Source of the DNA: Undibacterium pigrum
Lineage (GTDB): Bacteria; Pseudomonadota; Gammaproteobacteria; Burkholderiales; Burkholderiaceae_D
NCBI RefSeq assembly: GCF_003201815.1
Contig: NZ_QJKB01000001.1
Location: 1,178,001-1,242,000 of the forward strand
Direction: 5' to 3'
Length of the DNA stretch: 64,000 bases
The notes beneath the pieces were generated by a model that did no database searches, was not told the origin of the DNA, and saw only the letters and a program-made list of their open reading frames with translations. The position numbers and the translations under genes are program-made. Positions 28,503-39,639 of the stretch are shown one piece after another. The number at the start of each line of letters is the position of its first letter. The stretch's first letter is position 1.

Positions 28503-29867
28503 TTACAACATCCTGGCTATCAGGGCTTTTTCATGCCTGGCGTCCAGCGGAATACGCACCTTATGCCCTGCTCCGCCTATGATGTTCAGGGGCTGATTAT
28601 CGGCATTACGCATCTCGGCCAGCCTGATCATTTCATTGCCACTTGGTGAAATGATTTCTATCTCATCGCCAACAGCGAAGCGGTTTTTGACTTCCACTTC
28701 AGCCCAGCCATCTGTCACTTGCAAGACTTGCCCCACATACTGGCTGCGGTGCGCCTTTGATACACCCTCCATGTAATTTTGATGTTCTTGTGTATGGTGG
28801 CGTTGATAAAAGCCATCGGTGTAGCCACGATTGGCAAGGCCATTCAACTGACCCAGCAAGTCAGTGTTAAACGGGCGACCAGCGACTGCATCATCTATCG
28901 CACGCCTGTAAGTTTGGGCCGTGCGGGCAACATAGTACAAGGACTTGGTACGGCCTTCGACTTTCAGCGAATCAATACCGATTTTTGCCAGGCGTTCGAC
29001 ATGCTCGACTGCGCGCAAATCTTTGGAATTCATGATGTAAGTGCCGTGCTCATCTTCAAGTATGGGCATGAACTGGCCAGGCTTACCACCTTCCTCTATC
29101 AGATAGGGACGATCAGCCAGGGGATGACGTGGCATATCGCCCATGGCAGAGAAAGACTGGTTGGCTTCTTCAAGTGCCTGCTGGTAATTGAATTTGATAC
29201 TTTCAACCGGGATGCGTGCCAGGTCACCCGTTTCATTTTCTGCCGCATTTTCGACCTTGTAATCCCAGCGACAGGAATTAGTACATGTGCCCTGATTGGG
29301 GTCGCGATGATTGAAATAACCAGACAACAGGCAGCGGCCGGAGTAGGCAATGCACAAGGCTCCATGGACAAACACTTCCAGTTCCATATCCGGACATTGC
29401 TGGCGTATCTCCTCTATTTCATCGAGCGACAATTCACGTGAAAGGATGACGCGGGTCAGGCCCATTTTTTTCCAGAATTTTACATCGGCCCAATTAACGG
29501 CATTGGCTTGCACAGACAGATGCACCGGCACTTCTGGCCATTTTTCACGCACCATCATGATGAGGCCAGGGTCGGCCATGATAAGCGCATCCGGCTTCAT
29601 ATTGATGACCGGTTCCATATCGCGCAGATAGGTTTTGAGTTTGCTATTGTGCGGGAAGATATTGCTGGCGACGAAGAACAATTTGCCGCGCGCATGGGCA
29701 CCGTCTATGCCCTGCTGCAATACATCGAGGGTAGAAAATTCATTATTGCGGGCACGCAGGCTATAGCGTGGCTGACCTGCATACACTGCATCGGCACCAA
29801 AGTCGAAAGCGGCATGCATTTTTTCCAGCGAACCGGCGGGCAAGAGAAGTTCTGGTGCTTTGAGCAT
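28503..29867 (-). CDS. trhP: Peptidase U32-family tRNA hydroxylation protein (TrhP/YegQ)
   Basis: The YegQ/TrhP branch of family U32 supports prephenate-dependent 5-hydroxyuridine formation at tRNA position 34. The 454-residue protein starts MLKAPELLLPAGSLEKMHAA. It has the U32 signature ELEVFVHGALCIAYSGRCLL, then FNHRDPNQGTCTNSCRWDY with the conserved Cys pair, and GIDSLKVEGRTKSLYYVA. A C-terminal beta domain ends at residue 454, the expected length. Start at 29867 matches the family N-terminus; 15 upstream codons are unlikely to be used. It is not a protease in the usual sense despite the family name. Confidence 0.92.
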   Translation of the reverse strand: MLKAPELLLPAGSLEKMHAAFDFGADAVYAGQPRYSLRARNNEFSTLDVLQQGIDGAHARGKLFFVASNIFPHNSKLKTYLRDMEPVINMKPDALIMADPGLIMMVREKWPEVPVHLSVQANAVNWADVKFWKKMGLTRVILSRELSLDEIEEIRQQCPDMELEVFVHGALCIAYSGRCLLSGYFNHRDPNQGTCTNSCRWDYKVENAAENETGDLARIPVESIKFNYQQALEEANQSFSAMGDMPRHPLADRPYLIEEGGKPGQFMPILEDEHGTYIMNSKDLRAVEHVERLAKIGIDSLKVEGRTKSLYYVARTAQTYRRAIDDAVAGRPFNTDLLGQLNGLANRGYTDGFYQRHHTQEHQNYMEGVSKAHRSQYVGQVLQVTDGWAEVEVKNRFAVGDEIEIISPSGNEMIRLAEMRNADNQPLNIIGGAGHKVRIPLDARHEKALIARML

Positions 29868-29970
29868 GGCAATAAAATCCGAAAAGAAAAATGTTCGCGA
29901 TTTTAGTGCCATGCTAATAGCCAGGTAAAATTTACGTGAAAATTATTTGATGTATATCAACCCTGCATCG

Positions 29971-30852
29971 TCAGGCGTCATTGCTGCGCATGGCAGTCAA
30001 CTCATTGAATACCAGCGCTACTAGCACGACTATGCCGCCATAGATACTGGCAGTCGCTGGCACCTCGCCTGCACCCAGCCATGCCCAGATCGGTGCCAGC
30101 AAGACTTCAAGCAGAGACAGCAAGGCAATCTCCGGCGCAGTCAGGCTATTCGAGGCCCTGACCATGAGCATGCAGGGCAAACCTAGTTGAAAGAAACCGA
30201 GTATCGCCAGTATGCCAATATCATGCAGCGAGGCTTGAAAAGGCCAGGCAAATGGCAGCATCATCAGCGCAGAGATTGTCCCACCCAAAAACACCGCAGG
30301 CACCAGGTCAACCGCATGGCCACCCTTCTTGAGAATGATGACATTTGCCGAAGCTGCCAAGGGTATCCCAAATGCAATGAACATACCAATCATGCCACGC
30401 TCATCGACTTCAGAAATGCTGCCAAAAAACATCCAGCCCATACCTATGCAGGCCGCCGCAATTGCCCACCAGGTACGTGCGGGTATGCGCTGGTGCAAGA
30501 CCAGCCAGGCCAGCAGCGCCGTGAACAGGGGCGACAGACTCTCCATGATGGAGGTATTGGCGACAGTCGTCATGGTCAGTGCGATCATGAAGCAGCTATA
30601 CATGGTGGCCCACATGCAACCAGACAAAAAGCCTATCTTGCCGAGCAATTTAAGGCGCGGGATGAAAGCCCATTTGTATTGCCTGGCCATGACACCCGCA
30701 ATAAAGACCGCCGCAAAAAAACTGCGCCAGAAAGTAACTTCAAAATCACGCGCGACTTCGAGGTGTCGGGTAAACACACCGGCAATACTCCACAAAGTCG
30801 CAGCGCAAATCATCAGCATCACCGCTTTGCGGTGAGACATTTTATTTTGCAT
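29971..30852 (-). CDS. EamA-family (DMT superfamily) transporter
   Basis: The 293-residue inner-membrane protein has ten predicted helices in two EamA repeats: about 10-140 (MLMICAATLWSIAGVFTRHL) and about 150-285 (ending IYGGIVVLVALVFNELTAM). This is the topology of drug/metabolite exporters. The SLSPLFTALLAWLVL segment at the end of repeat 1 is typical. The substrate cannot be assigned. It lies downstream of the typA terminator on the same strand, so it needs its own promoter. Confidence 0.88.
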   Translation of the reverse strand: MQNKMSHRKAVMLMICAATLWSIAGVFTRHLEVARDFEVTFWRSFFAAVFIAGVMARQYKWAFIPRLKLLGKIGFLSGCMWATMYSCFMIALTMTTVANTSIMESLSPLFTALLAWLVLHQRIPARTWWAIAAACIGMGWMFFGSISEVDERGMIGMFIAFGIPLAASANVIILKKGGHAVDLVPAVFLGGTISALMMLPFAWPFQASLHDIGILAILGFFQLGLPCMLMVRASNSLTAPEIALLSLLEVLLAPIWAWLGAGEVPATASIYGGIVVLVALVFNELTAMRSNDA

Positions 30853-30863
30853 ATGGATCCAAA

Positions 30864-30912
30864 TAAAAAAACCCGTTTGACCCTGGCCAGACTGGCTAGA
30901 GCAAAACGGGTT
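30864..30912 (-). terminator. Intrinsic terminator of typA
   Basis: AACCCGTTT pairs with AAACGGGTT, enclosing a second small stem (CTGGCCAG-type). On the minus strand a run of seven Ts follows. It starts about 50 nt after the typA stop. Confidence 0.88.
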
Positions 30913-30961
30913 GATCTTCGTGCGGCAAAGTTACCAGCCGCACCAGTCAAAGGGAATCAGC

Positions 30962-32794
30962 TTATTCGCGTGATGCCTTTTTACGTTCGTGCTCTTTCAG
31001 GAAACGCTTACGCAGACGAATACTCTTAGGTGTAACTTCTACCAGCTCATCATCGTCAATAAACTCAACCGCGTATTCCAGGCTCAACTGAATAGGTGGC
31101 ACCAGGCGTACCGCTTCATCCGTACCGGAAGAACGAACGTTGGTCAATTGCTTGCCCTTGATCGGGTTTACAACCAGGTCATTGTCACGGGAATGGATAC
31201 CAATGATCATGCCTTCATACACTGGGTCATTGTGGCTGACGAACATACGGCCGCGGTCCTGCAATTTCCAGATAGCGTAGGCAACTGCTGCGCCATCATC
31301 CTGGGAAATCAATACACCGTTACGACGGCCACCGAGCTCACCTTTGGAATTATCAACTGGTGCGTATTCATCAAACACGTGGCTCATCAAACCTGTACCG
31401 CGTGTCAATGTCATGAACTCGCCCTGGAAGCCAATCAGGCCACGTGCTGGAATACGGTATTCCAGACGGACACGACCCTTGCCATCCGGTTCCATGTTTT
31501 GCAGGTCACCACGACGACGACCGAGTTCTTCCATGACGCCGCCCTGGTTGACTTCTTCTACGTCAACTGTCAGGTTTTCATATGGTTCATGACGTTCGCC
31601 ATCGACCATTTTGAAGACCACGCGTGGACGGGATACTGCCAGCTCAAAGCCTTCACGACGCATGTTTTCGATCAGGATAGTCAGATGCAACTCACCACGA
31701 CCAGAAACTTCATACGTGGAATCATCACCTTCAGCCTGGACAACGCGCAAAGCCATGTTGGATTTCAATTCACGTTCCAGACGGTCACGGATTTGACGTG
31801 TCGTCACGAATTTACCTTCGCGGCCAGCCAGTGGGGAGCTGTTAACCATGAAGTTCATCGTCAGAGTTGGCTCATCAATCTTCAACATCGGCAAGCCTTC
31901 TGGCGTGTCCGGTGCGCAGATGGTGGAGCCAATACCGATTTCTTCGATACCATTGATCAGGACGATATCACCAGCCAGCGCTTCATCAACCAGAACGCGG
32001 TCCAGGCCTTTGAATGTCAATACCTGATTGATACGTGCCTTGGTTGGCTTGTCTTCAGGACCATTCATCCAGACGACGTCTTGCAATGCTTTGACGCGGC
32101 CACGCAGGATACGGCCAACGCCGATTTTACCAACGTAGGAAGAGTATTCCAGGGAAGTGATTTGCAATTGCAGAGGACCATCTGGGTCATCTTCACGCGC
32201 AGGAACGTGTTCCAGGATAGCGTCAAACAATGGCTCCATATTGCCATCGCGCACTGTGTCTTCCAGACCTGCATAGCCTTTGAAGCCAGATGCATAGACG
32301 ATAGGGAAATCGAGTTGCTCGTCAGTTGCACCGAGTTTGTCAAACAATTCAAAAGTCGCGTTGACGGCTTTTTGTGGATCAGCGTTTTCACGGTCAATCT
32401 TGTTGACGACAACGATAGGCTTCAAGCCCAGAGCCAGCGCTTTACGCGTAACGAAACGCGTTTGCGGCATTGGACCTTCTTGCGCATCAACCAGCAACAG
32501 AACACTGTCCACCATGGACAGAACACGCTCTACTTCACCGCCAAAGTCAGCATGGCCTGGTGTATCAACGATGTTGATGTGCGTGCCTTTGTATTCAACA
32601 GCACAGTTCTTGGACAAAATAGTAATACCGCGCTCTTTTTCGATATCATTCGAATCCATAACACGGGCATCAATCTGCTGGTTGTCGCGGAAAGTACCGG
32701 ACTGACGCAATAACTGGTCAACCAGAGTGGTTTTGCCGTGATCGACGTGAGCGATAATGGCGATGTTACGAATAGCGCGTTTTGAAGTAGACAT
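30962..32794 (-). CDS. typA: Ribosome-associated GTPase TypA/BipA
   Basis: TypA/BipA is a translational GTPase related to EF-G that aids 50S assembly at low temperature and under stress. The 610-residue protein has G1 AHVDHGKT (about 15-22), G3 [12 protein letters not shown] and G4 NKIDRENA. Domains II, III and V follow, and the TypA-specific C-terminal domain ends [16 protein letters not shown]. Length is typical. An extended -10 promoter and the truB terminator lie upstream, so it is an independent unit after the rimP-truB operon. Confidence 0.97.
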   Translation of the reverse strand: MSTSKRAIRNIAIIAHVDHGKTTLVDQLLRQSGTFRDNQQIDARVMDSNDIEKERGITILSKNCAVEYKGTHINIVDTPGHADFGGEVERVLSMVDSVLLLVDAQEGPMPQTRFVTRKALALGLKPIVVVNKIDRENADPQKAVNATFELFDKLGATDEQLDFPIVYASGFKGYAGLEDTVRDGNMEPLFDAILEHVPAREDDPDGPLQLQITSLEYSSYVGKIGVGRILRGRVKALQDVVWMNGPEDKPTKARINQVLTFKGLDRVLVDEALAGDIVLINGIEEIGIGSTICAPDTPEGLPMLKIDEPTLTMNFMVNSSPLAGREGKFVTTRQIRDRLERELKSNMALRVVQAEGDDSTYEVSGRGELHLTILIENMRREGFELAVSRPRVVFKMVDGERHEPYENLTVDVEEVNQGGVMEELGRRRGDLQNMEPDGKGRVRLEYRIPARGLIGFQGEFMTLTRGTGLMSHVFDEYAPVDNSKGELGGRRNGVLISQDDGAAVAYAIWKLQDRGRMFVSHNDPVYEGMIIGIHSRDNDLVVNPIKGKQLTNVRSSGTDEAVRLVPPIQLSLEYAVEFIDDDELVEVTPKSIRLRKRFLKEHERKKASRE

Positions 32795-32843
32795 GATAGC
32801 GTTCTTATTGGGTAATTCTATGAGGTAAATCGGATAACCTGCG

Positions 32844-32852
32844 ATTATAACA
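32844..32852 (-). promoter_or_regulatory. Extended -10 promoter element of typA
   Basis: On the minus strand TGTTATAAT is a perfect extended -10 (TG-n-TATAAT), 50-58 nt upstream of the typA ATG and downstream of the truB terminator. The -35 region is weak, as is usual for extended -10 promoters. Confidence 0.65.
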
Positions 32853-32874
32853 TGTTGCAGCGCAAAAGTAGAAA

Positions 32875-32897
32875 AACTCCTATTATTTCAAGGAGTT
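32875..32897 (-). terminator. Terminator of truB (end of the rimP-truB operon)
   Basis: AACTCCT pairs with AGGAGTT around a 9-nt loop. On the minus strand the stem runs into TTTTTC. It lies about 20 nt after the truB stop. Confidence 0.75.
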
Positions 32898-32917
32898 GCT
32901 ACGGCGCGATGACACAA

Positions 32918-33850
32918 TTAGTGTTCAGTGGCAATCAGGCGCTCGGGCGCGAGTATGCCGTATTCCTGTAACTGGGCAGAACCCAGCAACTGCCCGTCCG
33001 ATTCACGATAGACGCGAACGCGGCTAGTTTCAATGGGTAAAACGACTTCTTCTTTATTTAATGGCAGACGCTGGCCATGCAGGAAGCGGCGCGACAGCTC
33101 ATCTGTGAGATAAACCGGGGCAAAGCTTGATAATAAGGCATCTACCGGGTCCAGTAATGCCAGACGTTCTGGCTCTGGCAGACTTTCGAGATACTCCAGG
33201 GTAATGGATTTCTCCAATGCCAGATGACCCACACCTACACGACGCAATTCTTTCAAATGAGCACCACAACCCAACAATGCCCCTATATCTTCACCCAGCA
33301 CGCGCACATATGTGCCCTTGCTGCATTTGACCTTCAGACTCAGGAAAGGCGCTTCATAAGCCAGTAATTCCAGCTCATGAATAATGACACTGCGCGCTTC
33401 GCGTTCCAGCGTGATGCCAGCGCGCGCATATTCATACAGGGGCTTGCCATCACGCTTGAGTGCCGAATACATGGGAGGCACTTGCTGTATGGGGCCAGTG
33501 AATTGCTTCAAAGCATGCTGGATTTGCTCAATGCTGACCGCTACTGGCTTTTCTTGCAGCACTTCACCTTCCGTATCGCCAGTTGTGGTCGTGACACCAA
33601 GGTGCACTACCGTGGTGTAGGTCTTGTCAGCTTCCAGCAAATCCTGGGAAAACTTGGTGGCTTCACCAAAGCACAAAGGCAGCAAACCAGTAGCAAATGG
33701 ATCAAGCGTGCCAGTATGCCCTGCTTTGGCGGCATTCAGAAAGCGCTTGGCCTTGATCAGGGCGTCATTGCTGGAAAAACCAACTGGCTTATCCAATAGC
33801 AATACGCCGTGCACAGGCACACGCTTTCTTTTTATTTGCGGAGTCGTCAT
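32918..33850 (-). CDS. truB: tRNA pseudouridine(55) synthase TruB
   Basis: TruB makes pseudouridine 55 in the T-loop of tRNAs and also acts as a tRNA chaperone. The 310-residue protein has LLLDKPVGFSSNDAL and the catalytic Asp50 in GHTGTLDPFATGLLPLC. The insertion region starts PPMYSALKRDGKPLYEYARAG, and a C-terminal PUA-like domain begins about residue 250. It lies downstream of rbfA in the rimP-nusA-infB-rbfA-truB order and is the last gene before a terminator. Confidence 0.97.
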   Translation of the reverse strand: MTTPQIKRKRVPVHGVLLLDKPVGFSSNDALIKAKRFLNAAKAGHTGTLDPFATGLLPLCFGEATKFSQDLLEADKTYTTVVHLGVTTTTGDTEGEVLQEKPVAVSIEQIQHALKQFTGPIQQVPPMYSALKRDGKPLYEYARAGITLEREARSVIIHELELLAYEAPFLSLKVKCSKGTYVRVLGEDIGALLGCGAHLKELRRVGVGHLALEKSITLEYLESLPEPERLALLDPVDALLSSFAPVYLTDELSRRFLHGQRLPLNKEEVVLPIETSRVRVYRESDGQLLGSAQLQEYGILAPERLIATEH

Positions 33851-33896
33851 GTTGTCTGCAGCCTGTTACCAGGCTGCGCAATGTATCGTTCAGGAT

Positions 33897-34286
33897 TTAC
33901 TCTTCGCCGTCGTCTTTGGCGCGGGTGGCATTGGCTTCATCGATCAGTTTCGACATGGCCATGCCACGGATGGTGGATGTGTCATGCACAAAATGCAGTT
34001 GCGGCAAAGTATGGATGCGCAGACGCAGGCCCAGTTGATTGCGCAGGAAGCCAGATGCCTTGACCAGGGCATCAACAGTGTTCTTGACGGCCACAGGATC
34101 ATCCACCAGCGTAGTGAAATACACTTTTGCATGGGCGTAATCGGGAGTCAACTGCACTTCAGTCAGCGTGATCATACCTACACGTGGGTCTTTTAATTCA
34201 GACCAGATAATTTCTGCCAGGTCTTTTTGAATCTGGTCTGCGACACGCAGGCCACGACCGGGGATATTTTTGCTATGTTTTGCCAT
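33897..34286 (-). CDS. rbfA: 30S ribosome-binding factor RbfA
   Basis: RbfA is a KH-like cold-shock maturation factor that helps 16S rRNA processing in the 30S subunit. The 129-residue protein starts with the basic segment [20 protein letters not shown]. It has [25 protein letters not shown] and [20 protein letters not shown], the conserved core. It lies between infB and truB. A non-terminator hairpin sits in the gap to infB. Confidence 0.97.
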   Translation of the reverse strand: MAKHSKNIPGRGLRVADQIQKDLAEIIWSELKDPRVGMITLTEVQLTPDYAHAKVYFTTLVDDPVAVKNTVDALVKASGFLRNQLGLRLRIHTLPQLHFVHDTSTIRGMAMSKLIDEANATRAKDDGEE

Positions 34287-34312
34287 AATTTTCTTACATC
34301 TCCATAAACCAC

Positions 34313-34335
34313 AACCCCGGAACTAGTCCGGGGTT
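34313..34335 (-). other. Intercistronic hairpin between infB and rbfA
   Basis: AACCCCGGA pairs perfectly with TCCGGGGTT around a 5-nt loop. No T-run follows on the minus strand. It begins 8 nt after the infB stop, so it more likely stabilises or separates mRNA segments than terminates. Confidence 0.6.
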
Positions 34336-34343
34336 ATCTTGAG

Positions 34344-37253
34344 TTACAGAGTACGTGCTATCTCTTGTACTTCAAATATTTCAAGCTGATCGCCAACCTG
34401 AATCTCGTTGTAGCCTTTCAGTGAAAGACCGCATTCCAGACCGGCTTTGACTTCTTTGGCATCGTCTTTGTAACGCTTGAGCGAATCCAGCTCGCCTGTC
34501 CAGGTAACCACGTTGTTGCGCAGCAAACGGACAGAAGAGGTACGCTTGACCACGCCATCGGTAACCAAACAGCCGGCAATCGCGCCAACTTTGCTAACCA
34601 CGAAGACCTGGCGAATCTCGACCATACCAATGATCTGTTCGCGCTTCTCTGGAGCCAACATGCCAGACAAAGCTGCTTTAACTTCATCTACTGCATCGTA
34701 AATGATGTTGTAGTAGCGAATATCGACACCGTTAGACTCTGCCAATTTACGGGCAGACGCATCAGCACGGGTGTTGAAGCCGATGATGACCGCTTTGGAA
34801 GCAACAGCCAGATTGACGTCAGATTCGGAAATACCACCAACTGCTGCATGCACAACTTGTACACGCACTTCGCTGGTCGACAATTTGACCAGGGATTGCA
34901 CCAGCGCTTCTTGCGAACCTTGTACGTCGGTCTTGACGATGATAGGCAAGTTCTTGACTTCGCCTTCGCCCATGTTTTCGAACATGTTTTCGAGCTTGGC
35001 GGCTTGCTGCTTCGCCAGTTTGACGTCACGGAATTTACCTTGACGGAACAAGGCGATTTCACGCGCTTTGCGTTCGTCAGCCATCACCATGACTTCTTCA
35101 CCAGCGGACGGCACTTCTGTCAAACCTTGAATCTCTACCGGGATAGACGGGCCAGCCTCGGAGATATTCACGCCATTTTCGTCCAGCATCGCACGGACAC
35201 GGCCATAAGCTGAACCAGCCAGGACCACGTCACCACGTTTCAATGTACCGGACTGCACCAGGATAGTGGCAACAGTACCGCGACCTTTATCCAGACGTGC
35301 TTCAACAACCAGACCTTTGGCAGGTGCATCTTTCGGCGCTTTCAATTCCAGCACTTCAGCTTGCAACAAGACGTTTTCCAGCAGTGAATCGATACCCAGA
35401 CCAGTTTTTGCGGATACTTGTACGAATGGTGAATCACCACCGTATTCTTCAGGCACGACGCTTTCAGCGATCAATTCTTGTGTCACGCGGTCTGCATTGG
35501 CACCTGGTTTATCAATTTTATTGATAGCAACGACCAAAGGTACGCCAGCTGCTTTCGCATGAGCAATCGCTTCTTTGGTTTGCGGCATGACACCGTCATC
35601 TGCAGCCACGACCAGAATAACAATATCCGTCGCCTTGGCACCACGGGCACGCATCGCGGTAAACGCTTCATGGCCTGGTGTATCAAGGAAGGTAATCATG
35701 CCACGTGGTGTTTCTACGTGATAAGCACCGATATGCTGCGTAATGCCACCGGCTTCACCAGACGCGACTTTGGCGCGACGGATGTAATCCAGCAGGGATG
35801 TTTTACCATGATCAACGTGACCCATGACAGTAACCACAGGTGCACGCGGGAAGGACTCGTACTCACCGTGCTCTGTCGTATCCGTCAGCATCGCTTCAGG
35901 ATCATCCAGTTTTGCAGCAAAGGCTTTATGACCCATCTCTTCAACCAGGATCATTGCTGTTTCCTGATCAAGTACCTGATTGATCGTGCACATCTGACCC
36001 AGTTTCATCAAATGTTTGATGACTTCAGATGCCTTGACTGCCATCTTGTGCGCCAACTCAGCAACAGTCAGGGTTTCAGGCACGAATACATCTTTGACGA
36101 TGGCTTCTACAGGCACCTGGAAATTGCTTTCGCGGTCATCATGATGACTATTGCGACGACCTTTAGGACCGCCCTTCCAGCCATCACGACCACCGGAAGT
36201 ATCACCACGTGTTTTCAGACCGCCGCCACGTTTCTTGGCTGCGTCTTCTTGCCAGGTCGAGGACACGTTGGCAGATTTGATTGCCTTCTTGTCGCCAACG
36301 GCTGGTTTTTTCTCGTCTTTTTTCTCTACTGCTGCACCAGGCTTTTTCTCAGCTACTTTTTTATCAGCAGGCTTGTGCAAAGTACCTTCAGCAACTTTAG
36401 GCGCTGCTACAGGAGCAGGCTCTGGTGCTTTGGCCGGGCGACGTGCCGCGTTCATCATTTCTTTGATTTGCGCAACTTCGTCAGCCACAGCTTTTCTGGC
36501 TTTTTCAGTAGCAGCAGCGCGCTCAGTTGCTTCCTTGGCGTCAGCTACGGCCTTTTTCTTGGCTTCTTCTGCTTCGACGCGTTTTTTATCTTCATCAGCA
36601 GCGGCTTGAGCAGTTTGAGCGGCCTGTACAGGTTTTGCCTCTGCAGGTTTAGCATCAGAAGGTTTGGCGTTAGCGCTGGCATTAAGTGCTTTAGCTGCAG
36701 CAGCAGCTTGCTCTGCTTTGGCTTTTTCGGCCTCAGCTTTAGCAGCCTCTGCCAATTCAGCAGCGCGCATGGCTTGCGCCTGGGCTTCTTTTTCAGCTTC
36801 CAGCTTGGCCAGACGCTCTTGCTTCTCAAGCAATTCTGCTTCCTGACGTGCGATCAGCTCTGCTTCGCGACGCGCCTCTTCATCAAGACGCGCCTGTTCA
36901 GCAGCATCCACTACCGGTGCAGTTGTTTGCGCCTCATCTGCCGGGGCATCATCACGTTTGACGAAGGTACGTTTTTTACGAACTTCAACCTGAATGGTAC
37001 GAGACTTCCCAGTCGCATCGGCTTGCTTGATCTCGGTCGTTTCCTTACGAGTCAAGGTAATTTTTTTCTTTTCGGTGTCCGCAGAAACGCCATGGGAACG
37101 ACGCAGATGCTCCAGGAGCTTATCCTTGTCTTCCTTTGTCAGCGAATCTGACGTTGAGCTCTTACTGACGCCCGCTGCACGCAATTGCGTGAGCAGCAAA
37201 TCTGCTGACATCGTTAGCTCGGTGGCAAATTGGGCTACATTGTTACTCGCCAT
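34344..37253 (-). CDS. infB: Translation initiation factor IF-2
   Basis: IF-2 is the GTPase that places fMet-tRNA in the ribosomal P site. The 969-residue protein has the N-terminal IF2_N domain (1-55) and a long Ala/Lys/Glu-rich helical linker (about 115-345). A second IF2_N-type segment is near 380-430. The G domain has G1 GHVDHGKT (478-485), DTPGHEAF and NKIDKPGA. Domains II, III and IV complete the protein, ending [10 protein letters not shown]. The long charged linker is normal for betaproteobacterial IF-2. Start ATG at 37253; it is 47 bp downstream of nusA. Confidence 0.98.
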   Translation of the reverse strand: MASNNVAQFATELTMSADLLLTQLRAAGVSKSSTSDSLTKEDKDKLLEHLRRSHGVSADTEKKKITLTRKETTEIKQADATGKSRTIQVEVRKKRTFVKRDDAPADEAQTTAPVVDAAEQARLDEEARREAELIARQEAELLEKQERLAKLEAEKEAQAQAMRAAELAEAAKAEAEKAKAEQAAAAAKALNASANAKPSDAKPAEAKPVQAAQTAQAAADEDKKRVEAEEAKKKAVADAKEATERAAATEKARKAVADEVAQIKEMMNAARRPAKAPEPAPVAAPKVAEGTLHKPADKKVAEKKPGAAVEKKDEKKPAVGDKKAIKSANVSSTWQEDAAKKRGGGLKTRGDTSGGRDGWKGGPKGRRNSHHDDRESNFQVPVEAIVKDVFVPETLTVAELAHKMAVKASEVIKHLMKLGQMCTINQVLDQETAMILVEEMGHKAFAAKLDDPEAMLTDTTEHGEYESFPRAPVVTVMGHVDHGKTSLLDYIRRAKVASGEAGGITQHIGAYHVETPRGMITFLDTPGHEAFTAMRARGAKATDIVILVVAADDGVMPQTKEAIAHAKAAGVPLVVAINKIDKPGANADRVTQELIAESVVPEEYGGDSPFVQVSAKTGLGIDSLLENVLLQAEVLELKAPKDAPAKGLVVEARLDKGRGTVATILVQSGTLKRGDVVLAGSAYGRVRAMLDENGVNISEAGPSIPVEIQGLTEVPSAGEEVMVMADERKAREIALFRQGKFRDVKLAKQQAAKLENMFENMGEGEVKNLPIIVKTDVQGSQEALVQSLVKLSTSEVRVQVVHAAVGGISESDVNLAVASKAVIIGFNTRADASARKLAESNGVDIRYYNIIYDAVDEVKAALSGMLAPEKREQIIGMVEIRQVFVVSKVGAIAGCLVTDGVVKRTSSVRLLRNNVVTWTGELDSLKRYKDDAKEVKAGLECGLSLKGYNEIQVGDQLEIFEVQEIARTL

Positions 37254-37300
37254 TCAGTCCTCTTTTTCTATGTGCGCGTTATGAGATTGAAACCCGTGAA

Positions 37301-38860
37301 TTACTTAGCTTCTACGAGTTTCCAGGCTTTGGCTAACAAAGCCTTGGCCTGATCATCATATTTAGCGTCGATGAGTTTCATCTCATCATCGGTCACATCT
37401 TCAAATGCATCTTTAATTAATTGACGTGTGCGGTCGGCAGACAATGCCAGAATCGCACCAAACTCGTCATAAGCCAATCCAGCGAAAGCCGCCAGGGTTT
37501 TAATACCAGCCAAACCCAGCTTACCTGCCGTCACGCGGGTCATACCTTCGAGATTGACTAATTCATCTTCCATACCTTCGAGACCCTCTTCAGAAGCAAT
37601 TGCTTCTGTCAACAAAGCATCACGAGCGCGGTTACGCAACTCATTGACGGTATCTTCATCAAAGGCTTCGATTTCCAGCATTTCGCTGATAGGTACGTAA
37701 GCGATTTCTTCCAGACTGGAGAAACCTTCATCTACCAGGATGTCAGCGACTTCCTGGTCAACGTCGAGTTTTTCCATGAACAGGCTACGGATACCGGCAG
37801 TTTCTTGCTCGGCTTTATTCGCAGACTCTTCAGCAGTCATGATATTGATTTGCCAGCCTGTCAATTCAGCTGCCAGACGAACGTTTTGTCCGCTGCGGCC
37901 GATAGCAATTGCCAGGTTTTCTTCATCCACTACCACGTCCATGCCGTGTTTTTCTTCATCCACCATGATGGATGAAACATTGGCTGGTGCCAGTGCGCCG
38001 ATCACGAATTGCGCCGGGTCTTCAGACCACAGCACGATATCAACACGCTCACCACCCAGCTCGCCAGTAACAGCCTGTACGCGTGAACCGCGCATACCGA
38101 CGCAAGTGCCGATAGGATCAATACGTTTGTCAGCAGTGTACACAGCGATTTTTGCACGTACACCCGGGTCACGTGCAGCAGACTTGATCACCAAAGAACC
38201 TTGTTCGATTTCTGGCACTTCCAGCTCGAACAGCTTCATGATGAATTCTGGCGCGGTGCGCGACAAAATAACTTGCGGGCCACGTGCATTGCGATCAATA
38301 CGCAAGATGTAGGCACGAACACGATCACCAACACGCAGATTTTCTTTAGGGATCATCTGGTCACGTGGCAAACGCGCTTCAATCTTGCCGGACTCAACCA
38401 CGGCTTCGCCGCGCTCCATACGCTTGATGGTACCTGTCACCAGGGAATCACCACGCTCCAGGAAGTCAGCCAGAATTTGTTCACGTTCTGCATCACGGAT
38501 ACGCTGCAAGACGACTTGCTTGGTATCTTGTGCAAAACGACGGCCAAAATCGACCGATTCAATTTCTTCTTCGATGTAATCATCAACCTGAATTTCAGGA
38601 TCGTCTTCCACTGCTTCAAAATGCAGGATTTCCTGATCTGGCAATTGCAGACCTGCCTCATCCGGCACCACGTGCCAGCGGCGGAAAGACCTGAATTCAC
38701 CAGTATCACGGTCGATTTCTACGCGAATATCGACTTCACCGGGAAAACGTTTTTTTGTCGCTTGCGCCAAAGCATGCTCCAGCGATCCGAAAACAACCTC
38801 TTCATCGACGTTCTTTTCACGCGCCAGCACATCCACCAATAACAACAAATCACGACTCAT
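37301..38860 (-). CDS. nusA: Transcription termination/antitermination factor NusA
   Basis: NusA binds RNA polymerase and modulates pausing, termination and rRNA antitermination. The 519-residue protein has the N-terminal polymerase-binding domain (1-130), S1 (about 135-200) and KH1/KH2 (about 205-345, with the [10 protein letters not shown] and [10 protein letters not shown] loops). Two acidic C-terminal helix-hairpin repeats cover about 360-510 (e.g. [18 protein letters not shown]). The ATG at 38860 overlaps the rimP stop by 4 nt (ATGA), giving translational coupling. Confidence 0.98.
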   Translation of the reverse strand: MSRDLLLLVDVLAREKNVDEEVVFGSLEHALAQATKKRFPGEVDIRVEIDRDTGEFRSFRRWHVVPDEAGLQLPDQEILHFEAVEDDPEIQVDDYIEEEIESVDFGRRFAQDTKQVVLQRIRDAEREQILADFLERGDSLVTGTIKRMERGEAVVESGKIEARLPRDQMIPKENLRVGDRVRAYILRIDRNARGPQVILSRTAPEFIMKLFELEVPEIEQGSLVIKSAARDPGVRAKIAVYTADKRIDPIGTCVGMRGSRVQAVTGELGGERVDIVLWSEDPAQFVIGALAPANVSSIMVDEEKHGMDVVVDEENLAIAIGRSGQNVRLAAELTGWQINIMTAEESANKAEQETAGIRSLFMEKLDVDQEVADILVDEGFSSLEEIAYVPISEMLEIEAFDEDTVNELRNRARDALLTEAIASEEGLEGMEDELVNLEGMTRVTAGKLGLAGIKTLAAFAGLAYDEFGAILALSADRTRQLIKDAFEDVTDDEMKLIDAKYDDQAKALLAKAWKLVEAK

Positions 38861-39342
38861 GCTTTGCGACTCCTAAAATCCACTTGCGGCACAAGGCGTG
38901 CCTTATCCACATCGGCGAGCGTAAACTCCAGCATGGCCGACCCATCTTTTACTTCAAATTCCAGCTTCAGATTTTCACCTTCAGGCTCATGCAAGACGCC
39001 TTCGAAAGTTTTGCGGTTTGGCGTGCCCGGCATGGGCATACGCAATTTCACATTGGCTTTCTCGCCAGCGAAACGCGCATAGTCAGCGATTTTTTTGAGT
39101 GGCCTGTCGAGGCCAGGAGAAGAAGTCTCCAGGCGGCTGTAATTGACGTTCTCTACCGTCAGCACATGCGATAACTGGTGACTGACTTTTTCGCAGTCTT
39201 CCACCGTGATATTGCCGCGCTCCAGATCTTCCGGTAAAAAATCAATATAAACCCGGAACAAGCCGCGTTCGGCCTGCTCAAAGTCCACCAGATCATATCC
39301 GGTACCGTTGACGGTCTTTTCTATCAAATCCAACAAAGCCAA
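38857..39342 (-). CDS. rimP: Ribosome maturation factor RimP
   Basis: RimP is needed for 30S assembly. The 161-residue protein starts [21 protein letters not shown]. It has the [25 protein letters not shown] core, [13 protein letters not shown], and a C-terminal Sm-like barrel ending [14 protein letters not shown]. The start codon is TTG at 39342 with GGAG 7 nt upstream; there is no ATG near the N-terminus. It is the first gene of the rimP-nusA-infB-rbfA-truB operon. The initiating TTG may keep output low. Confidence 0.95.
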   Translation of the reverse strand: MALLDLIEKTVNGTGYDLVDFEQAERGLFRVYIDFLPEDLERGNITVEDCEKVSHQLSHVLTVENVNYSRLETSSPGLDRPLKKIADYARFAGEKANVKLRMPMPGTPNRKTFEGVLHEPEGENLKLEFEVKDGSAMLEFTLADVDKARLVPQVDFRSRKA

Positions 39343-39467
39343 ACTTATTCTCCGAAAAACACACTGACAATTTGCAAACCGGGCAAACCCCGCTACAGGC
39401 CTGGCGATCCGGACTATTGAGCGTTGCGCCGCAACTATCTCAACACGATATCAATCGCTAAAACCAA

Positions 39468-39500
39468 AAAAAAATGGGCAACTGCCCATCTTTTTTTGTA
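39468..39500. terminator. Terminator between rluB and rimP
   Basis: ATGGGCA pairs with TGCCCAT around a 2-3 nt loop, flanked by a long A-run and a long T-run, so it works in either direction. On the minus strand it ends the scpB-rluB unit, about 140 nt after the rluB stop. Confidence 0.88.
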
Positions 39501-39639
39501 GCGCCCCGATTTAAATTCAAATAAAGGCTAAATCTGCTAACTACAAGATTATAAACGATAAATTACCTCGTCGCAATGGAAAACGAGGTAATTTCAACAC
39601 GTCGCACCACTACAAAACGCGTAAAACAACCGAAAAACA

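Noticed and set aside
30989..32713. 574-codon open frame antisense to typA
   Set aside because: It is the complement of a strongly conserved GTPase gene, its product is rich in His, Phe, Cys and Gln as expected of an antisense shadow, and it has no domain.
35478..37151. 557-codon open frame antisense to infB
   Set aside because: A product full of Phe, Ser, Cys and Arg runs arises from the complement of the Ala/Lys/Glu-rich IF-2 linker; no family features.
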